NCBI GenBank assembly: GCA_910588215.1
Contig: CAJUQJ010000049.1
Coordinates: 1 to 27,770, forward strand
Reading direction: 5' to 3'
Length of the DNA stretch: 27,770 nt
From: an uncultured Lachnospiraceae bacterium
GTDB taxonomy: Bacteria; Bacillota; Clostridia; Lachnospirales; Lachnospiraceae
Part shown: positions 7,654 through 16,270 of the stretch, piece by piece
How the letters are laid out: each line of letters starts with the position of its first letter
Numbering within the stretch: the stretch's first letter is position 1
Position numbers and translations under genes: made by a program
Notes under the pieces: model-generated
Told to the model about the DNA's origin: nothing
Seen by the model: only the letters and a program-made list of their open reading frames with translations
The model's database searches: none

Positions 7654-7662
7654 TGGTATAAT
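7654..7662 (+). promoter_or_regulatory. Extended -10 promoter of the sensor kinase gene
   Basis: TGGTATAAT is a perfect TATAAT box (7657-7662) with TG at the extended -10 position. No good -35 is seen 16-18 bases upstream. The kinase ATG is 30 bases downstream. Confidence 0.6.
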
Positions 7663-7692
7663 CTCGTAAGAAAGAAGAATGCGAGGTTCCCC

Positions 7693-9117
7693 ATGCGAAA
7701 GACCCTATATCTCAAATTAATACTTGCCTATATCATCTTCGGCCTGTTCGGTTTCGTGGTAGTGGCTACCTTCGTGGCCAATATGACGTTGGATCATCTG
7801 AAAAAAGAGCAGTCGGAAGCCCTCTACCGCGAGGCTACCTTCATTGCCAACACCTACGCCACCGATCTGTACAAGAATGAGATCTCACTGGAAGCCGTCA
7901 AAGCACAGCTGGATGCGCTGGATGCTTACACGAATGCCATACTCTGGATCATCAACCCGTCAGGCCGTCTTGTTCTGGATTCTTCTGCTCCGCTGGATCT
8001 GGAAAACGAGATTGTCATCGAGAATTTCGATTCCACGGTCACCGCAGGCTCCAACTACGTTGTGGGAAATTTCTTCAATACATTTGAAGAAGACATGCTG
8101 AGCGTCTTCGCACCCATCACGGCCGACTATAAAGTCAAGGGCTACGTTGTGATCCACATGCCCATGAGTATCATACAGATGGAAGCCAACAGCCTGCTCA
8201 CCATCTCTTACCTGATGCTGTTGATCCTGTTTTTGCTGTCCTTGATCATTCTCATCTTTTTCACAGAGATCGTCTATATCCCGCTACGCAAGATCACAGA
8301 AGCGACGGAGCAGTATGCCAGCGGCAATATGCACTATGAATTTAGCGTGGAAAGCGAAGATGAGATGGGATATCTGGCCGCCACACTGTCTTATATGGCC
8401 AGTGAGATCGCCCGCTCCGAGGACGACCAGAAGAAATTCGTGGCCAACGTATCCCACGATTTCCGCTCTCCGCTCACTTCCATCAAAGGCTATCTAGAAG
8501 CTATGATCGACGGCACGATCCCTCCGGAAATGCATGAGAAATACCTGTCCATCCTGTTAAACGAGACAGAGCGCCTGACCAAGCTGACCAACAGCCTGCT
8601 GACACTCAACAACCTGAATACCAAGGGAATCATGCTGAACAAATCCGACTTCGACATCAACAATGTGATCCGCAATGTGGCCGCCTCCTTTGAGGGCACC
8701 TGCCGCGAGCGGACCATCGCCATTGAACTGGTACTGACCGGCGATGAAATGTATGTGTTCGCCGATATAGATAAAATCCAGCAGGTTCTCTATAACCTGC
8801 TGGACAATGCGATCAAATTCAGTCACCATGATTCTATCATCAAAATGGAGACTACGGAAAGGCACAACAAAATCTTCGTCAGCGTAAAGGATTCCGGTAT
8901 CGGCATCCCAAAGGACGACCTGAAGCTGATCTGGGACCGCTTCTACAAATCCGATCTGTCACGCGGTAAAGACAAGAAAGGCACCGGACTGGGTCTTTCC
9001 ATCACCAAGGAGATCATCCGCTCCCACGGTGAAAATATCAACGTGATCAGCACGGAAGGTGTGGGCACGGAATTTATCTTCTCTCTGCCGAAGTCGGACG
9101 TAGAGGATGACGATTAG
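7693..9117 (+). CDS. PhoR-like membrane sensor histidine kinase
   Basis: 474 residues. Transmembrane helix 1 is at about 8-29, an extracytoplasmic sensing region follows (about 30-165), and helix 2 is at about 168-195. The HAMP linker (about 197-250) contains YIPLRKITEATEQYASGN. The HisKA domain carries the phospho-acceptor His255 in ANVSHDFRSPLTSIKGYL. The ATPase domain shows the N box (VLYNLLDNAIKF), G1 (DSGIGIP) and G2 (GTGLGLSI). All catalytic motifs are intact. No response regulator gene is adjacent; the OmpR-type regulator at 117-815 is a candidate partner. The 3' end overlaps the convergent trmL gene by 44 bases. Confidence 0.95.
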   Translation: MRKTLYLKLILAYIIFGLFGFVVVATFVANMTLDHLKKEQSEALYREATFIANTYATDLYKNEISLEAVKAQLDALDAYTNAILWIINPSGRLVLDSSAPLDLENEIVIENFDSTVTAGSNYVVGNFFNTFEEDMLSVFAPITADYKVKGYVVIHMPMSIIQMEANSLLTISYLMLLILFLLSLIILIFFTEIVYIPLRKITEATEQYASGNMHYEFSVESEDEMGYLAATLSYMASEIARSEDDQKKFVANVSHDFRSPLTSIKGYLEAMIDGTIPPEMHEKYLSILLNETERLTKLTNSLLTLNNLNTKGIMLNKSDFDINNVIRNVAASFEGTCRERTIAIELVLTGDEMYVFADIDKIQQVLYNLLDNAIKFSHHDSIIKMETTERHNKIFVSVKDSGIGIPKDDLKLIWDRFYKSDLSRGKDKKGTGLGLSITKEIIRSHGENINVISTEGVGTEFIFSLPKSDVEDDD

Positions 9118-9604
9118 TCCACTGCAGCCGGTGCAGTTCCCCTTCTGTCTGCATGCCGTGAAAATGATTCTGCCGCAGCGCCTCATACAGCACGATCGCC
9201 ACGGAATTCGACAGATTCAAAGACCGAATCTGATCCAGCATGGGAATACGAATACAAGTCTCCTCATTTTCAAGCAGGATCTCCTCCGGTATGCCGCCGC
9301 TCTCCTTACCAAACATGATATAATCATCCGGCGCAAAATCCACATCCGTATAGACTCTTCTGGCCTTGGTAGTAGCCATCCAGATCCTGGCCTGAGGATG
9401 CATCTGCTTGAATTCCACGTAATTCATATAGCGGGTGACATCCAAATGTTCCCAATAATCCATGCCCGAGCGTTTGATAGACTTCTCATCTAACCGAAAC
9501 CCCAACGGTTCGATCAGGTGAAGGCTCGTACCTGTTGCTACACAAGTACGGCCAATATTCCCTGTATTTGCCGGAATCTCCGGCTGATGTAATATGATAT
9601 GCAT
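9074..9604 (-). CDS. trmL: tRNA (cytidine/uridine-34-2'-O)-methyltransferase TrmL
   Basis: 176 residues from the ATG at 9604, placed about 5 bases after GGGGGT and giving the usual N-terminus MHIILHQPEIPANTGNIGRT. TrmL is a SPOUT methyltransferase that 2'-O-methylates the wobble base of certain leucine tRNAs using S-adenosylmethionine. The knot motifs are visible: NTGNIGRTC, MFGKESGGIPEEIL, and RIPMLDQIRSLNLSNSVAIVLYEALRQ. Members normally end at about the ELHRLQW segment. Here 14 extra residues (TNRHPLRPTSAERR) follow, encoded in the 44-base overlap with the convergent sensor kinase gene. Confidence 0.93.
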   Translation of the reverse strand: MHIILHQPEIPANTGNIGRTCVATGTSLHLIEPLGFRLDEKSIKRSGMDYWEHLDVTRYMNYVEFKQMHPQARIWMATTKARRVYTDVDFAPDDYIMFGKESGGIPEEILLENEETCIRIPMLDQIRSLNLSNSVAIVLYEALRQNHFHGMQTEGELHRLQWTNRHPLRPTSAERR

Positions 9605-9621
9605 CATTACCCCCATACAGA

Positions 9622-9650
9622 AACCGCCATCGTTATTCCACATGGCGGTT
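9622..9650. other. 9-bp hairpin between the aminotransferase gene and trmL
   Basis: AACCGCCAT (9622-9630) pairs with ATGGCGGTT (9642-9650) with an 11-nt loop. It lies between the end of the minus-strand aminotransferase gene and the start of trmL. There is no strong T tract on either side, so it may be a weak terminator or a processing element. Confidence 0.4.
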
Positions 9651-9757
9651 CCTGCTTTAATCTCCCAATAGCTGTTCTGCAGCCTGCTCCATACTCCGGA
9701 AGTCCCACCGTCTCTGCCTTGTTAAAGATTCCGAAGGGTTGTGCCACTGCCTGTACT

Positions 9758-10927
9758 TTACCTCTCTGCCCGCAGCCTCTCCACAAAAGCCGCCAGCTTC
9801 CCGATCGCAACTTTCAGATTGTCCAAAGAATACGCATAGGAAATCCTCAGGTACCCTTCTCCGCAGTCGCCAAATGCCGTCCCCGGCACCACAGCCACCT
9901 TCTCTTCCGCCAGGAATCTGCCCGCAAACTCGTCACTTGTCATGCCAAACTCCTTAATGCACGGAAACACATAGAACGCTCCGAAAGGCTCAAAACATTC
10001 CAGTCCCATCTCCTGAAAAGCATTCATCAGATAGCGTCTTCTCTGGTTATAGGCCATCCGCATCTCCTTCACGTCGTCATCCCCGTTGCGCAGTGCCTCC
10101 ACCGCCGCATACTGGCTCGTTGTCGGCGCGCACATGATGGCATATTGATGGATCTTCGTCATCTGCTCCACGATCTCCCGCGGCCCGCAGGCATAACCCA
10201 GTCTCCATCCGGTCATGGCAAATGCCTTGGAGAAACCGTTGATCAAGATCGTCCGCTCCTGCATACCCTCGATCTCCACGATCGAAACATGCTTCTCCTT
10301 ATAGGTAAGTTCCGCATAGATCTCATCGGATATGACGAAGATATCGTGTCTGCGAATCACCTCCGCGATCGCCTCCAGATCCTTTCGCTCCATGATCGCT
10401 CCCGTAGGATTGTTCGGGAAAGGCAGGATCAGTACCTTCGTCTTGTCTGTGATGGCGTCTTCCAGCTCCTGCGCCGTCAGCCGAAATTCATTCTCCTCTT
10501 TTAACTCAATGATCACCGGCACACCGCCAGCCAGCACCGCACAGGGCTCATAGGAAACATAACTGGGCTGCGGGATCAGCACCTCTTCTCCCGGATTGAT
10601 CATCGCACGCAGGCCGATATCAATCGCCTCCGAACCGCCCACCGTGACCAGCACTTCATGATTCGGGTCATATGTAACACCCTGTTTCCTCTTCGTATAA
10701 TGGCAGATCTCTTCTTTCAATTCCTTCAAACCGGAGTTTGATGTATAGAAGGTACGCCCCTTTTCCAGGGAATAAATGCCCTCGTCCCGGATATGCCACG
10801 GCGTATCGAAATCCGGTTCTCCGACACCCAGGGAGATCGCATCCTTCATCTCAGTCACGATATCGAAGAATTTGCGGATCCCGGACGGTTTGATCTCTAC
10901 TATCTTATCAGCTAACGGATTTCTCAC
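9758..10927 (-). CDS. PLP-dependent class I aminotransferase
   Basis: 389 residues, full length for the aspartate/aromatic aminotransferase fold-type I group. The internal aldimine lysine is Lys234 in INGFSKAFAMTGWRLGY. The PFPNNPTGAI loop, the DEIYAEL Asp/Tyr pair and the TVGGSEAIDIGLRA phosphate-binding region are also present. The exact amino acid substrate cannot be read from sequence. The gene starts with GTG at 10927, and that GTGA overlaps the stop of the upstream Lrp/AsnC-type gene, so the two are translationally coupled. The regulator probably senses an amino acid handled by this enzyme. Confidence 0.93.
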   Translation of the reverse strand: MRNPLADKIVEIKPSGIRKFFDIVTEMKDAISLGVGEPDFDTPWHIRDEGIYSLEKGRTFYTSNSGLKELKEEICHYTKRKQGVTYDPNHEVLVTVGGSEAIDIGLRAMINPGEEVLIPQPSYVSYEPCAVLAGGVPVIIELKEENEFRLTAQELEDAITDKTKVLILPFPNNPTGAIMERKDLEAIAEVIRRHDIFVISDEIYAELTYKEKHVSIVEIEGMQERTILINGFSKAFAMTGWRLGYACGPREIVEQMTKIHQYAIMCAPTTSQYAAVEALRNGDDDVKEMRMAYNQRRRYLMNAFQEMGLECFEPFGAFYVFPCIKEFGMTSDEFAGRFLAEEKVAVVPGTAFGDCGEGYLRISYAYSLDNLKVAIGKLAAFVERLRAER

Positions 10928-11406
10928 GGTGTCACCTTCTCTCTCGTATCCTCATATTTTTTCGTCAGGACCGTTCCATGATCCTTATACTTTTTGAGGA
11001 TGAAATGCGTCGCCGTGCTCAGCACGGATTCAAGCGTAGACAACTTATCCGATACAAAACCCGAAATCTGTTTCAGGGACTTTCCCTCCAATGTCACCAG
11101 CAGGTCATAACCGCCGGAGATCAGATACACCGAATTCACTTCCGGATATTTATAGATTCTCTCTGCGATCTTATCAAAACCCTGTCCGCGCTGGGGTGTC
11201 ACACGCACCTCGATCAGCGCCGACACTTTCTCTATGGAAGTCTTCTCCCAATCGATCATCGTATGATAGCCGCAGATGATCCCCTCCGCTTCCAATGCAG
11301 CCAATTCATTCACCACATCAATCTCTTCTACACCCAGGATGACTGCCAGCTCCTTTAAGTCGATCCGGCTGTTTCTCTCCACGATCGCCAATAATTCTTC
11401 TCTCAT
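10924..11406 (-). CDS. Lrp/AsnC family transcriptional regulator
   Basis: 160 residues from the ATG at 11406, which follows GGAGAAG with good spacing. An upstream in-frame ATG at 11433 has a weaker site and would add 9 residues. The N-terminal winged helix spans about 1-55 (IVERNSRIDLKELAVILGVEE). The C-terminal RAM domain (about 65-145) has VSALIEVRVTPQRG, EVNSVYLISGGYDLLVTLEG and a SVLSTATHFIL strand, and binds amino acids in the family. It overlaps the aminotransferase start by 4 bases. Likely regulates that gene and itself. Confidence 0.92.
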   Translation of the reverse strand: MREELLAIVERNSRIDLKELAVILGVEEIDVVNELAALEAEGIICGYHTMIDWEKTSIEKVSALIEVRVTPQRGQGFDKIAERIYKYPEVNSVYLISGGYDLLVTLEGKSLKQISGFVSDKLSTLESVLSTATHFILKKYKDHGTVLTKKYEDTREKVTP

Positions 11407-11540
11407 AATCTTCTCCATTTCTGCGCTGCTCATATGCTCTCTGCCTAAACTGCGCTGATATCAACTTATATTTTTCTTCATTCCGAGACGCTTCATGCCA
11501 AGGACGCGAGCAGAATTTCATAAATTGCTCATCAAAGAAT

Positions 11541-12563
11541 TCATTCAACCTTGACCATATACATCTGATCCATCTTCGCCCGATCCAGATACCGTTTCTC
11601 ACCTTCATTATAGATCACCCGGTCCTTCCCGGCTGTCGTTCTTCCGATAACTGCCGCAGGGATGCCTTCCCGCGCCAGTACATCCACAAGCGCCTGTCCG
11701 TTATCCGTCACCATCAACAGGCACCCTCCCGACAGCAGCTCGTAAGGATTCAGTTCAAAAAATTCACAGATTTCTATCGTCTCCTGCTTTACCGGTATTT
11801 TCTTAAGGTCGATCTCCAGTCCAACGCCTGCTCTCTGTGCCAGTTCCCACAGGGCTCCGAAGATCCCCCCTCTGGAAACATCATGCATCCCGCAAACGCC
11901 GGACTTCACGGCGGTGGCGGCCTCCGGTATCACGGACAGATATCTGTCACAGGCTGCCGCCTCATCGATCATACGAACCGGATATCTGGTGCACAGCTGT
12001 TCTCTGTACTGCGACGCCAGCCGTGCCGTACCTTCCAACCCGATCCACTTGCTGGCCACGATGTCCTGTCCTGCCTTGATTCCCCGCAGGAAACCGGCCC
12101 GTGCCGCCTCCCTTTTCCCCACACCGGTCACGGTCATCACCGGCCCGGCAACAGCAGGCGTTACCTCCGTATGTCCACCCAGAATCTGTACGCCGCATGC
12201 ATCGCAGGTTCTTTCAGCTTGTTCCATCATGAGCTGTAGCTCCTGCTCCTCCGTCTCCTCCGGCAGCAGAATCGCCAGCATCACACCCACCGGCTGCGCA
12301 CCGGCTGCGGCCACATTGTTGAGAGCCATATGAATGGCATAGGTACTGATCTTCTCTTTCGGAGCCGTGACCGGCGAAGTAGAGAGCACGGTTTCATACT
12401 TGCCCTCCCCGTCTGTTTCGACACGGTCACCTTGTGTAAAAGGCGCTAAAATGGCGCAGTCTTCCCCTACAGCTGCGCCACTTACCACTTCGTCCCTATG
12501 TGCTTTTATATATTTTAAGACAGAACGTCTCAACACGTTCTCCGAAATCTTTCCGTGTCTCAT
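11541..12563 (-). CDS. AIR synthase/HypE-related ATP-binding protein
   Basis: 340 residues of the PurM/HypE/SelD/ThiL superfamily. The N-terminal half has GAAVGEDCAILAPF (ATP and metal-binding Asp), YAIHMALNNVAAAGAQPVGVMLA and ILGGHTEVTPAV. The C-terminal half has MHDVSRGGIFGALWELA and NPYELLSGGCLLMV, as in HypE-type hydrogenase maturation proteins. No hydrogenase or other hyp genes are nearby, and stand-alone members of this group in Clostridia have no agreed function. The ATG follows GAGGTG. It is transcribed in the same direction as the VanW-family gene, with a 311-base gap and paired hairpins between them. Confidence 0.85.
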   Translation of the reverse strand: MRHGKISENVLRRSVLKYIKAHRDEVVSGAAVGEDCAILAPFTQGDRVETDGEGKYETVLSTSPVTAPKEKISTYAIHMALNNVAAAGAQPVGVMLAILLPEETEEQELQLMMEQAERTCDACGVQILGGHTEVTPAVAGPVMTVTGVGKREAARAGFLRGIKAGQDIVASKWIGLEGTARLASQYREQLCTRYPVRMIDEAAACDRYLSVIPEAATAVKSGVCGMHDVSRGGIFGALWELAQRAGVGLEIDLKKIPVKQETIEICEFFELNPYELLSGGCLLMVTDNGQALVDVLAREGIPAAVIGRTTAGKDRVIYNEGEKRYLDRAKMDQMYMVKVE

Positions 12564-12702
12564 TCTTGCACCTCATGTTATTCCGGACACAAACTTTCTT
12601 TGAAAAGTACGATGCCAGTATAAGATGCAGACAAGCTGCATGGCGTATTCTTTTCATACTTTTCTCCATTCCGATGCACAGTGTGCTGAGAACAGATCCA
12701 TT

Positions 12703-12780
12703 GTAACTATTCAGCCTCCGGCTTCATAGTTACTGAATCCGGCCTATTCCAGATTTGCCTTCGGCAAAGAGGCCGGATTC
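12703..12780. repeat. Two tandem compound hairpins in a 311-base gap
   Basis: The gap 12564-12874 holds no gene. Within it, GTAACTAT (12703-12710) pairs with ATAGTTAC (12726-12733), enclosing a nested AGCC/GGCT stem. GAATCCGGCCT (12735-12745) pairs with AGGCCGGATTC (12770-12780), enclosing a nested TTTGCC/GGCAAA stem. The two are one base apart. Neither is followed by a T tract, so a REP-like intergenic repeat or an RNA processing signal is as likely as a terminator of the VanW gene. Confidence 0.55.
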
Positions 12781-12874
12781 TTCTCAACCTTTATGCGTTC
12801 TCACGGCCTTTGAAGTAAATGCAAAAACCTGCGCTGAACTGTTAAGAATCATTCCAGACTTTATGCCCTGCTCC

Positions 12875-14443
12875 TTACTGCGCAGGCGTCCCCTCCTGAG
12901 GCTGAGGCGGCTGCACTTCCGGTGCCGGCTGCGCTCCTGCATCTGCGGGTGGCTGTGCCTGCCCTTCTGCTGCTGCCTGCGCTGCTGCCGCTTCTGCCGC
13001 CGCTGCATCGGCTGCCGCTTTATAAGCGCCTGCCACTGCCTTCACCTGATCCACACTGTTAGTCGCCACTGCTGCCATAATGGCATTGTAGGCACCTTCA
13101 TCTTCGGTAGCAATCCCTACTGTAGCACTTCTTGGAGCCTTCATATAGGAACTGCTGTTAATCTGCTCCCGGCTCACTTCCACACCGTTCTCACGCACTA
13201 CCTTCCATAGCTGTGCCTTGTACCCGATGTGTGCCGATTGTACGGAACAATACCCTACCGGTCTGGATGCATCCGTGTAGATCACCTCTGTATCCGGCGG
13301 GATTCTTTCCAGAACAACACTTTCATAGGTCACTTCCCGATTGCTGTCTCTTGTCTCCACACCGTAGATCGTAAAGGTGAGCTGCTTATCCGGCGTCGTA
13401 ACTCCCTCTATATAGATAGGATACTCCATATTATTTTTAAACTTAAAATCCTTACCCGAAGACTCCGCAATCGCCGCATCTGCAGAGGGATCCACGTAGG
13501 TAACGATCATCGAATGATTGTATCGCTCCGTCACCTCCAGCTCAGACAGCAAAACCGCATTATATAAGGTAGTGGATACCTGACAGATCCCACCGCCCAG
13601 ACTGTCTACCACCTGACCGCTCAGGTAGGAAGCCGCCATATAATACCCGTTCGCCTCCGAAAAAGGAGCCACAGCCTCATAACACGAAAACTCTTCTCCC
13701 GGGTATAAGGTGATCCCATTGATCAGATTGCATCCATTGGCCACATTCGCACTCCTGGCTCCGCCGGATGACGAATAGCTGGTGGTAAAAGTGCCCAGCA
13801 CATCTTTCACTTTCGCCAGTTCTTCCGCAGTTCCCATCGGTTCGGCCACCGTAACCGCCAGATCGATATCACAGGCTGCACCACTCCACTCATTGACCAG
13901 ATACTCATAGACTTCTTCCGTGGATGCCGCCGTATCGATCACGATCCCCGGCTGTCCTTCCGTAACCTGAAAACCGGCCTCCGTCTTGACCAGGGACGCA
14001 TTCACCGCCTCCTGATCATACTGTCCGGCATTCTCTTCGATCAACGTCCTGATCTTATTCTTATCAAAGTCAAAGCTGACTTCATATATTTTGTTCTGAT
14101 ATTCTAAATCCTTCAGTTTCTTATAACATTGCAATATGTCGCCGTCCCGGCCGAACCCGGCCGCTTCTTCCAGGATCTCCTCGTTCCCCCACTTCAACCC
14201 CAGTTCTGCTGCCGTCGTGGCGATCGTCCCCTCATCAACAGCGTGCAGTGTAATTTGCGTATTCCCATAGGACTCCACATAGGATTCTATCATCTGTCTG
14301 GCCTCTTCAACCGTCATGCCGGACAGATCCATGTCATTCGCATAAATACCTGATTCAATTTTATCTCCTTTGGCATGTACCGGCATAGCAGCAGTAAACA
14401 TTACCGTCATCATCACCGTAAATGCGACAGACCACTTTTTCAT
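12875..14443 (-). CDS. VanW family exported protein with Ala/Gln/Pro-rich tail
   Basis: 522 residues. A signal peptide is at about 1-24, ending MPVHAKG. Two YoaR-like/PG-binding segments follow (about 28-200). The VanW domain (about 225-390) has the invariant region LSGQVVDSLGGGICQVSTTL with its single Cys, then YNHSMIVTYVDPSADAA. After a strand-rich region the last about 55 residues are low complexity (Ala, then Gln/Pro). VanW proteins are widespread cell-surface proteins of Gram-positives; the name comes from vancomycin clusters, but no resistance genes lie here. It is probably co-transcribed with the 33-residue membrane peptide gene upstream. Confidence 0.92.
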   Translation of the reverse strand: MKKWSVAFTVMMTVMFTAAMPVHAKGDKIESGIYANDMDLSGMTVEEARQMIESYVESYGNTQITLHAVDEGTIATTAAELGLKWGNEEILEEAAGFGRDGDILQCYKKLKDLEYQNKIYEVSFDFDKNKIRTLIEENAGQYDQEAVNASLVKTEAGFQVTEGQPGIVIDTAASTEEVYEYLVNEWSGAACDIDLAVTVAEPMGTAEELAKVKDVLGTFTTSYSSSGGARSANVANGCNLINGITLYPGEEFSCYEAVAPFSEANGYYMAASYLSGQVVDSLGGGICQVSTTLYNAVLLSELEVTERYNHSMIVTYVDPSADAAIAESSGKDFKFKNNMEYPIYIEGVTTPDKQLTFTIYGVETRDSNREVTYESVVLERIPPDTEVIYTDASRPVGYCSVQSAHIGYKAQLWKVVRENGVEVSREQINSSSYMKAPRSATVGIATEDEGAYNAIMAAVATNSVDQVKAVAGAYKAAADAAAAEAAAAQAAAEGQAQPPADAGAQPAPEVQPPQPQEGTPAQ

Positions 14444-14540
14444 ATAAAACCTGCCTTTCTAGAAATGAATAGCATCCAACCAATAACTTAACAGTTTCAG
14501 GCATTCAAATCATCCTGGAGCATGAGCAGCAAACCACAAA

Positions 14541-14569
14541 TTGCCCTGCTGTCAAATATATGTTATGAT
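14541..14569 (+). promoter_or_regulatory. Candidate plus-strand promoter
   Basis: TTGCCC (14541-14546), 17 nt, TATGAT (14564-14569). It points toward the plus-strand gene at 14797 and would run antisense through the 33-codon gene at 14578-14679. A promoter closer to 14797 was not clearly seen; TTGTAT at 14701 with TATGAA at 14723 is a weaker alternative. Confidence 0.4.
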
Positions 14570-14577
14570 AGAAACAA

Positions 14578-14679
14578 CTATAACGTTGCTGCAAAGAGCG
14601 GTACCACCATCGATAATACAAGAATGACTATGATTATGGAAGAAATGATCTTCTTTGTTCTTCTGTTCATGTTAAACAT
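14578..14679 (-). CDS. 33-residue single-pass membrane microprotein
   Basis: This short gene starts at an ATG 5-6 bases after a perfect AGGAGG. It encodes a positively charged N-terminus (MFNMNRRTKK) followed by one hydrophobic helix of about 21 residues (from IISSIIIVILV to VVPLFAA) and a stop. The architecture resembles very small Firmicute membrane proteins such as the stressosome anchor Prli42, but no sequence identity is claimed. It lies 135 bases upstream of the VanW gene on the same strand. The strong ribosome site and the charge/hydrophobic pattern argue that it is real. Confidence 0.6.
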   Translation of the reverse strand: MFNMNRRTKKIISSIIIVILVLSMVVPLFAATL

Positions 14680-14796
14680 ATGATACCTCCTTCTTCCGCC
14701 TTGTATACAAAACTCTATCCTGTATGAATCATTAAAGTGATCAAAATGAATCACACAGGCGCATACTATTATAAGTTTACTGAAAGGATATTATAT

Positions 14797-15414
14797 ATGA
14801 ATTTAGTATTTTTTGCAAGTGTTGCCACACTCTCCGTCGCCATTGCCGTCAATATCCGTAAAAACAAAAAGACACAGGAAGCCATAGAACAGGATTTCTG
14901 GACAAGAGAGCGGGAAGCCAACAGCACCAGGCGCAAATCCCTGGATGATCTGGAGTATATCCACATTCCGGTAGAACAGTTTCCCATGTCGCTGTTGCCT
15001 GATGTACCCAAGGTCGAAGACTATAAGCAGATCGTTATGACATTAAAGGATCAGCCCGTCGTCAATTTTACCGGTATCAGCAACACGGAATTGAAGCTTC
15101 GCTATGGAGCACCCAATATCGATCTTCTAACACAATACGACCAGAATTATACGATCCTTGTCCGCACCCTGCAGCAATGGGCCCAGGCTCTTTACGATGC
15201 AGGCCATATTGACGAAGCTTGCCGGATGTTAGAATATGCCGTTTCCACGGGAACCGATATCAGCAGTACTTATCGTCTGTTGTGCCAGATCTATAAAGAA
15301 CAGCAGACACCGGAGAAGATCGGTCATCTCTATCCGATCGCAGAAGTCCTGAATTCCGCAATGCAGAAATCTATCGTCCGTATTCTGCAAGAAGCAGATC
15401 GATCTGTCGACTAG
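14797..15414 (+). CDS. Membrane-anchored protein with TPR-like C-terminal helices
   Basis: 205 residues from the ATG at 14797, preceded by AAAGGA. A single N-terminal transmembrane helix (about 2-18) is followed by basic residues (NIRKNKKTQ), so the bulk is cytoplasmic. The middle contains a conserved-looking IHIPVEQFPM and LKLRYGAPNIDLLTQYD. The C-terminal part has helix pairs reading TLQQWAQALYDAGHIDEACRM and TYRLLCQIYKEQQTPEKI, like tetratricopeptide repeats. I do not recognise a named family. Its 3' end overlaps the convergent exonuclease gene by 44 bases. Confidence 0.75.
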   Translation: MNLVFFASVATLSVAIAVNIRKNKKTQEAIEQDFWTREREANSTRRKSLDDLEYIHIPVEQFPMSLLPDVPKVEDYKQIVMTLKDQPVVNFTGISNTELKLRYGAPNIDLLTQYDQNYTILVRTLQQWAQALYDAGHIDEACRMLEYAVSTGTDISSTYRLLCQIYKEQQTPEKIGHLYPIAEVLNSAMQKSIVRILQEADRSVD

Positions 15415-16087
15415 CTTCCCCACGGGACAGCCTGTCAATATCATAGTCTATTATCAGTTTATGTCTGTCCCTCAACTTATATAACTGTTCTTTCTGGGAT
15501 ACCGTGATCGGCGTATCCCTTTTTACATGATAGGACAACGCCTTCGGTACAAAAAGGCTTCGCCTTCCTTCCGCCGTCTCCTTCTCATAAAATTCCTCTG
15601 CCAGTCTCTGATATAACTTTGCAGTAGCTACCGCATCCCCCAACGCCCGATGAGCGTTATGGACAATATTGTAATGACTGCAGAGACAGCCCAGACTACG
15701 GCTTTCCAGATCTGCCAAATATTTCCGCGCTATCTTCAACGTGTCAATCCCGCTTCTCTCAAAAGACAGTTTCCTGTCAACGGCCGCCTTTTTGATAAAA
15801 GAATAGTCAAACAACACCCTGTGTCCCAGCAGCACTTTATCCTCTGTTATTGCAAGCAGCCTGGGAAGTACTTCTTCTATCGCAGGCGCCTCCGACAACT
15901 GCTCGTCGCAGATTCCGGTAAGCGCAGTGATATGCTCCTCGAGTCTTCTGTTTGGATTGACAAAAGTCTCCCACTTCTCAACGATCCTGCCATCTTCTAC
16001 TATCACGGCTCCGATCTCAATGATCTTATCTCTCTTAGGATTCAGGCCCGTAGTCTCCAGATCGATGCACACATATGATTCTGTCAT
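15371..16087 (-). CDS. DnaQ-like 3'-5' exonuclease (PolC/epsilon type)
   Basis: 238 residues from the ATG at 16087, preceded by GGAGGTAAAT. The DEDDh exonuclease motifs are complete: Exo I CIDLETTGLN (Asp9, Glu11), Exo II GHRVLFDYSFI, and Exo III NAHRALGDAVATAKLY. The region between residues 170 and 238 is an extra C-terminal extension rich in charged residues. Family members act in DNA proofreading, repair or RNA maturation; the specific role is not given by context. The last 14 codons overlap the convergent membrane protein gene. Confidence 0.9.
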   Translation of the reverse strand: MTESYVCIDLETTGLNPKRDKIIEIGAVIVEDGRIVEKWETFVNPNRRLEEHITALTGICDEQLSEAPAIEEVLPRLLAITEDKVLLGHRVLFDYSFIKKAAVDRKLSFERSGIDTLKIARKYLADLESRSLGCLCSHYNIVHNAHRALGDAVATAKLYQRLAEEFYEKETAEGRRSLFVPKALSYHVKRDTPITVSQKEQLYKLRDRHKLIIDYDIDRLSRGEASRQIDLLLAEYGR

Positions 16088-16270
16088 ATTTACCTCCATT
16101 CCGAAGCGACACCACATCGCCATTTCCTCTACAATATATTGTACCTTTATTCACCTTTCTACTACCATTCGTGATTTCTGTCCTTAAAATATTCTTTACA
16201 TAATACCTTTATTATAAATTGGAATATTTCTTCCGGCAAATTCACCTACAATAATAGAAGGGTAAAGAGA

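Noticed and set aside
9599..10504. A 301-codon plus-strand frame
   Set aside because: It is antisense to the well-supported aminotransferase gene and to the start of trmL. The product is low-complexity His/Leu/Arg with no motifs.
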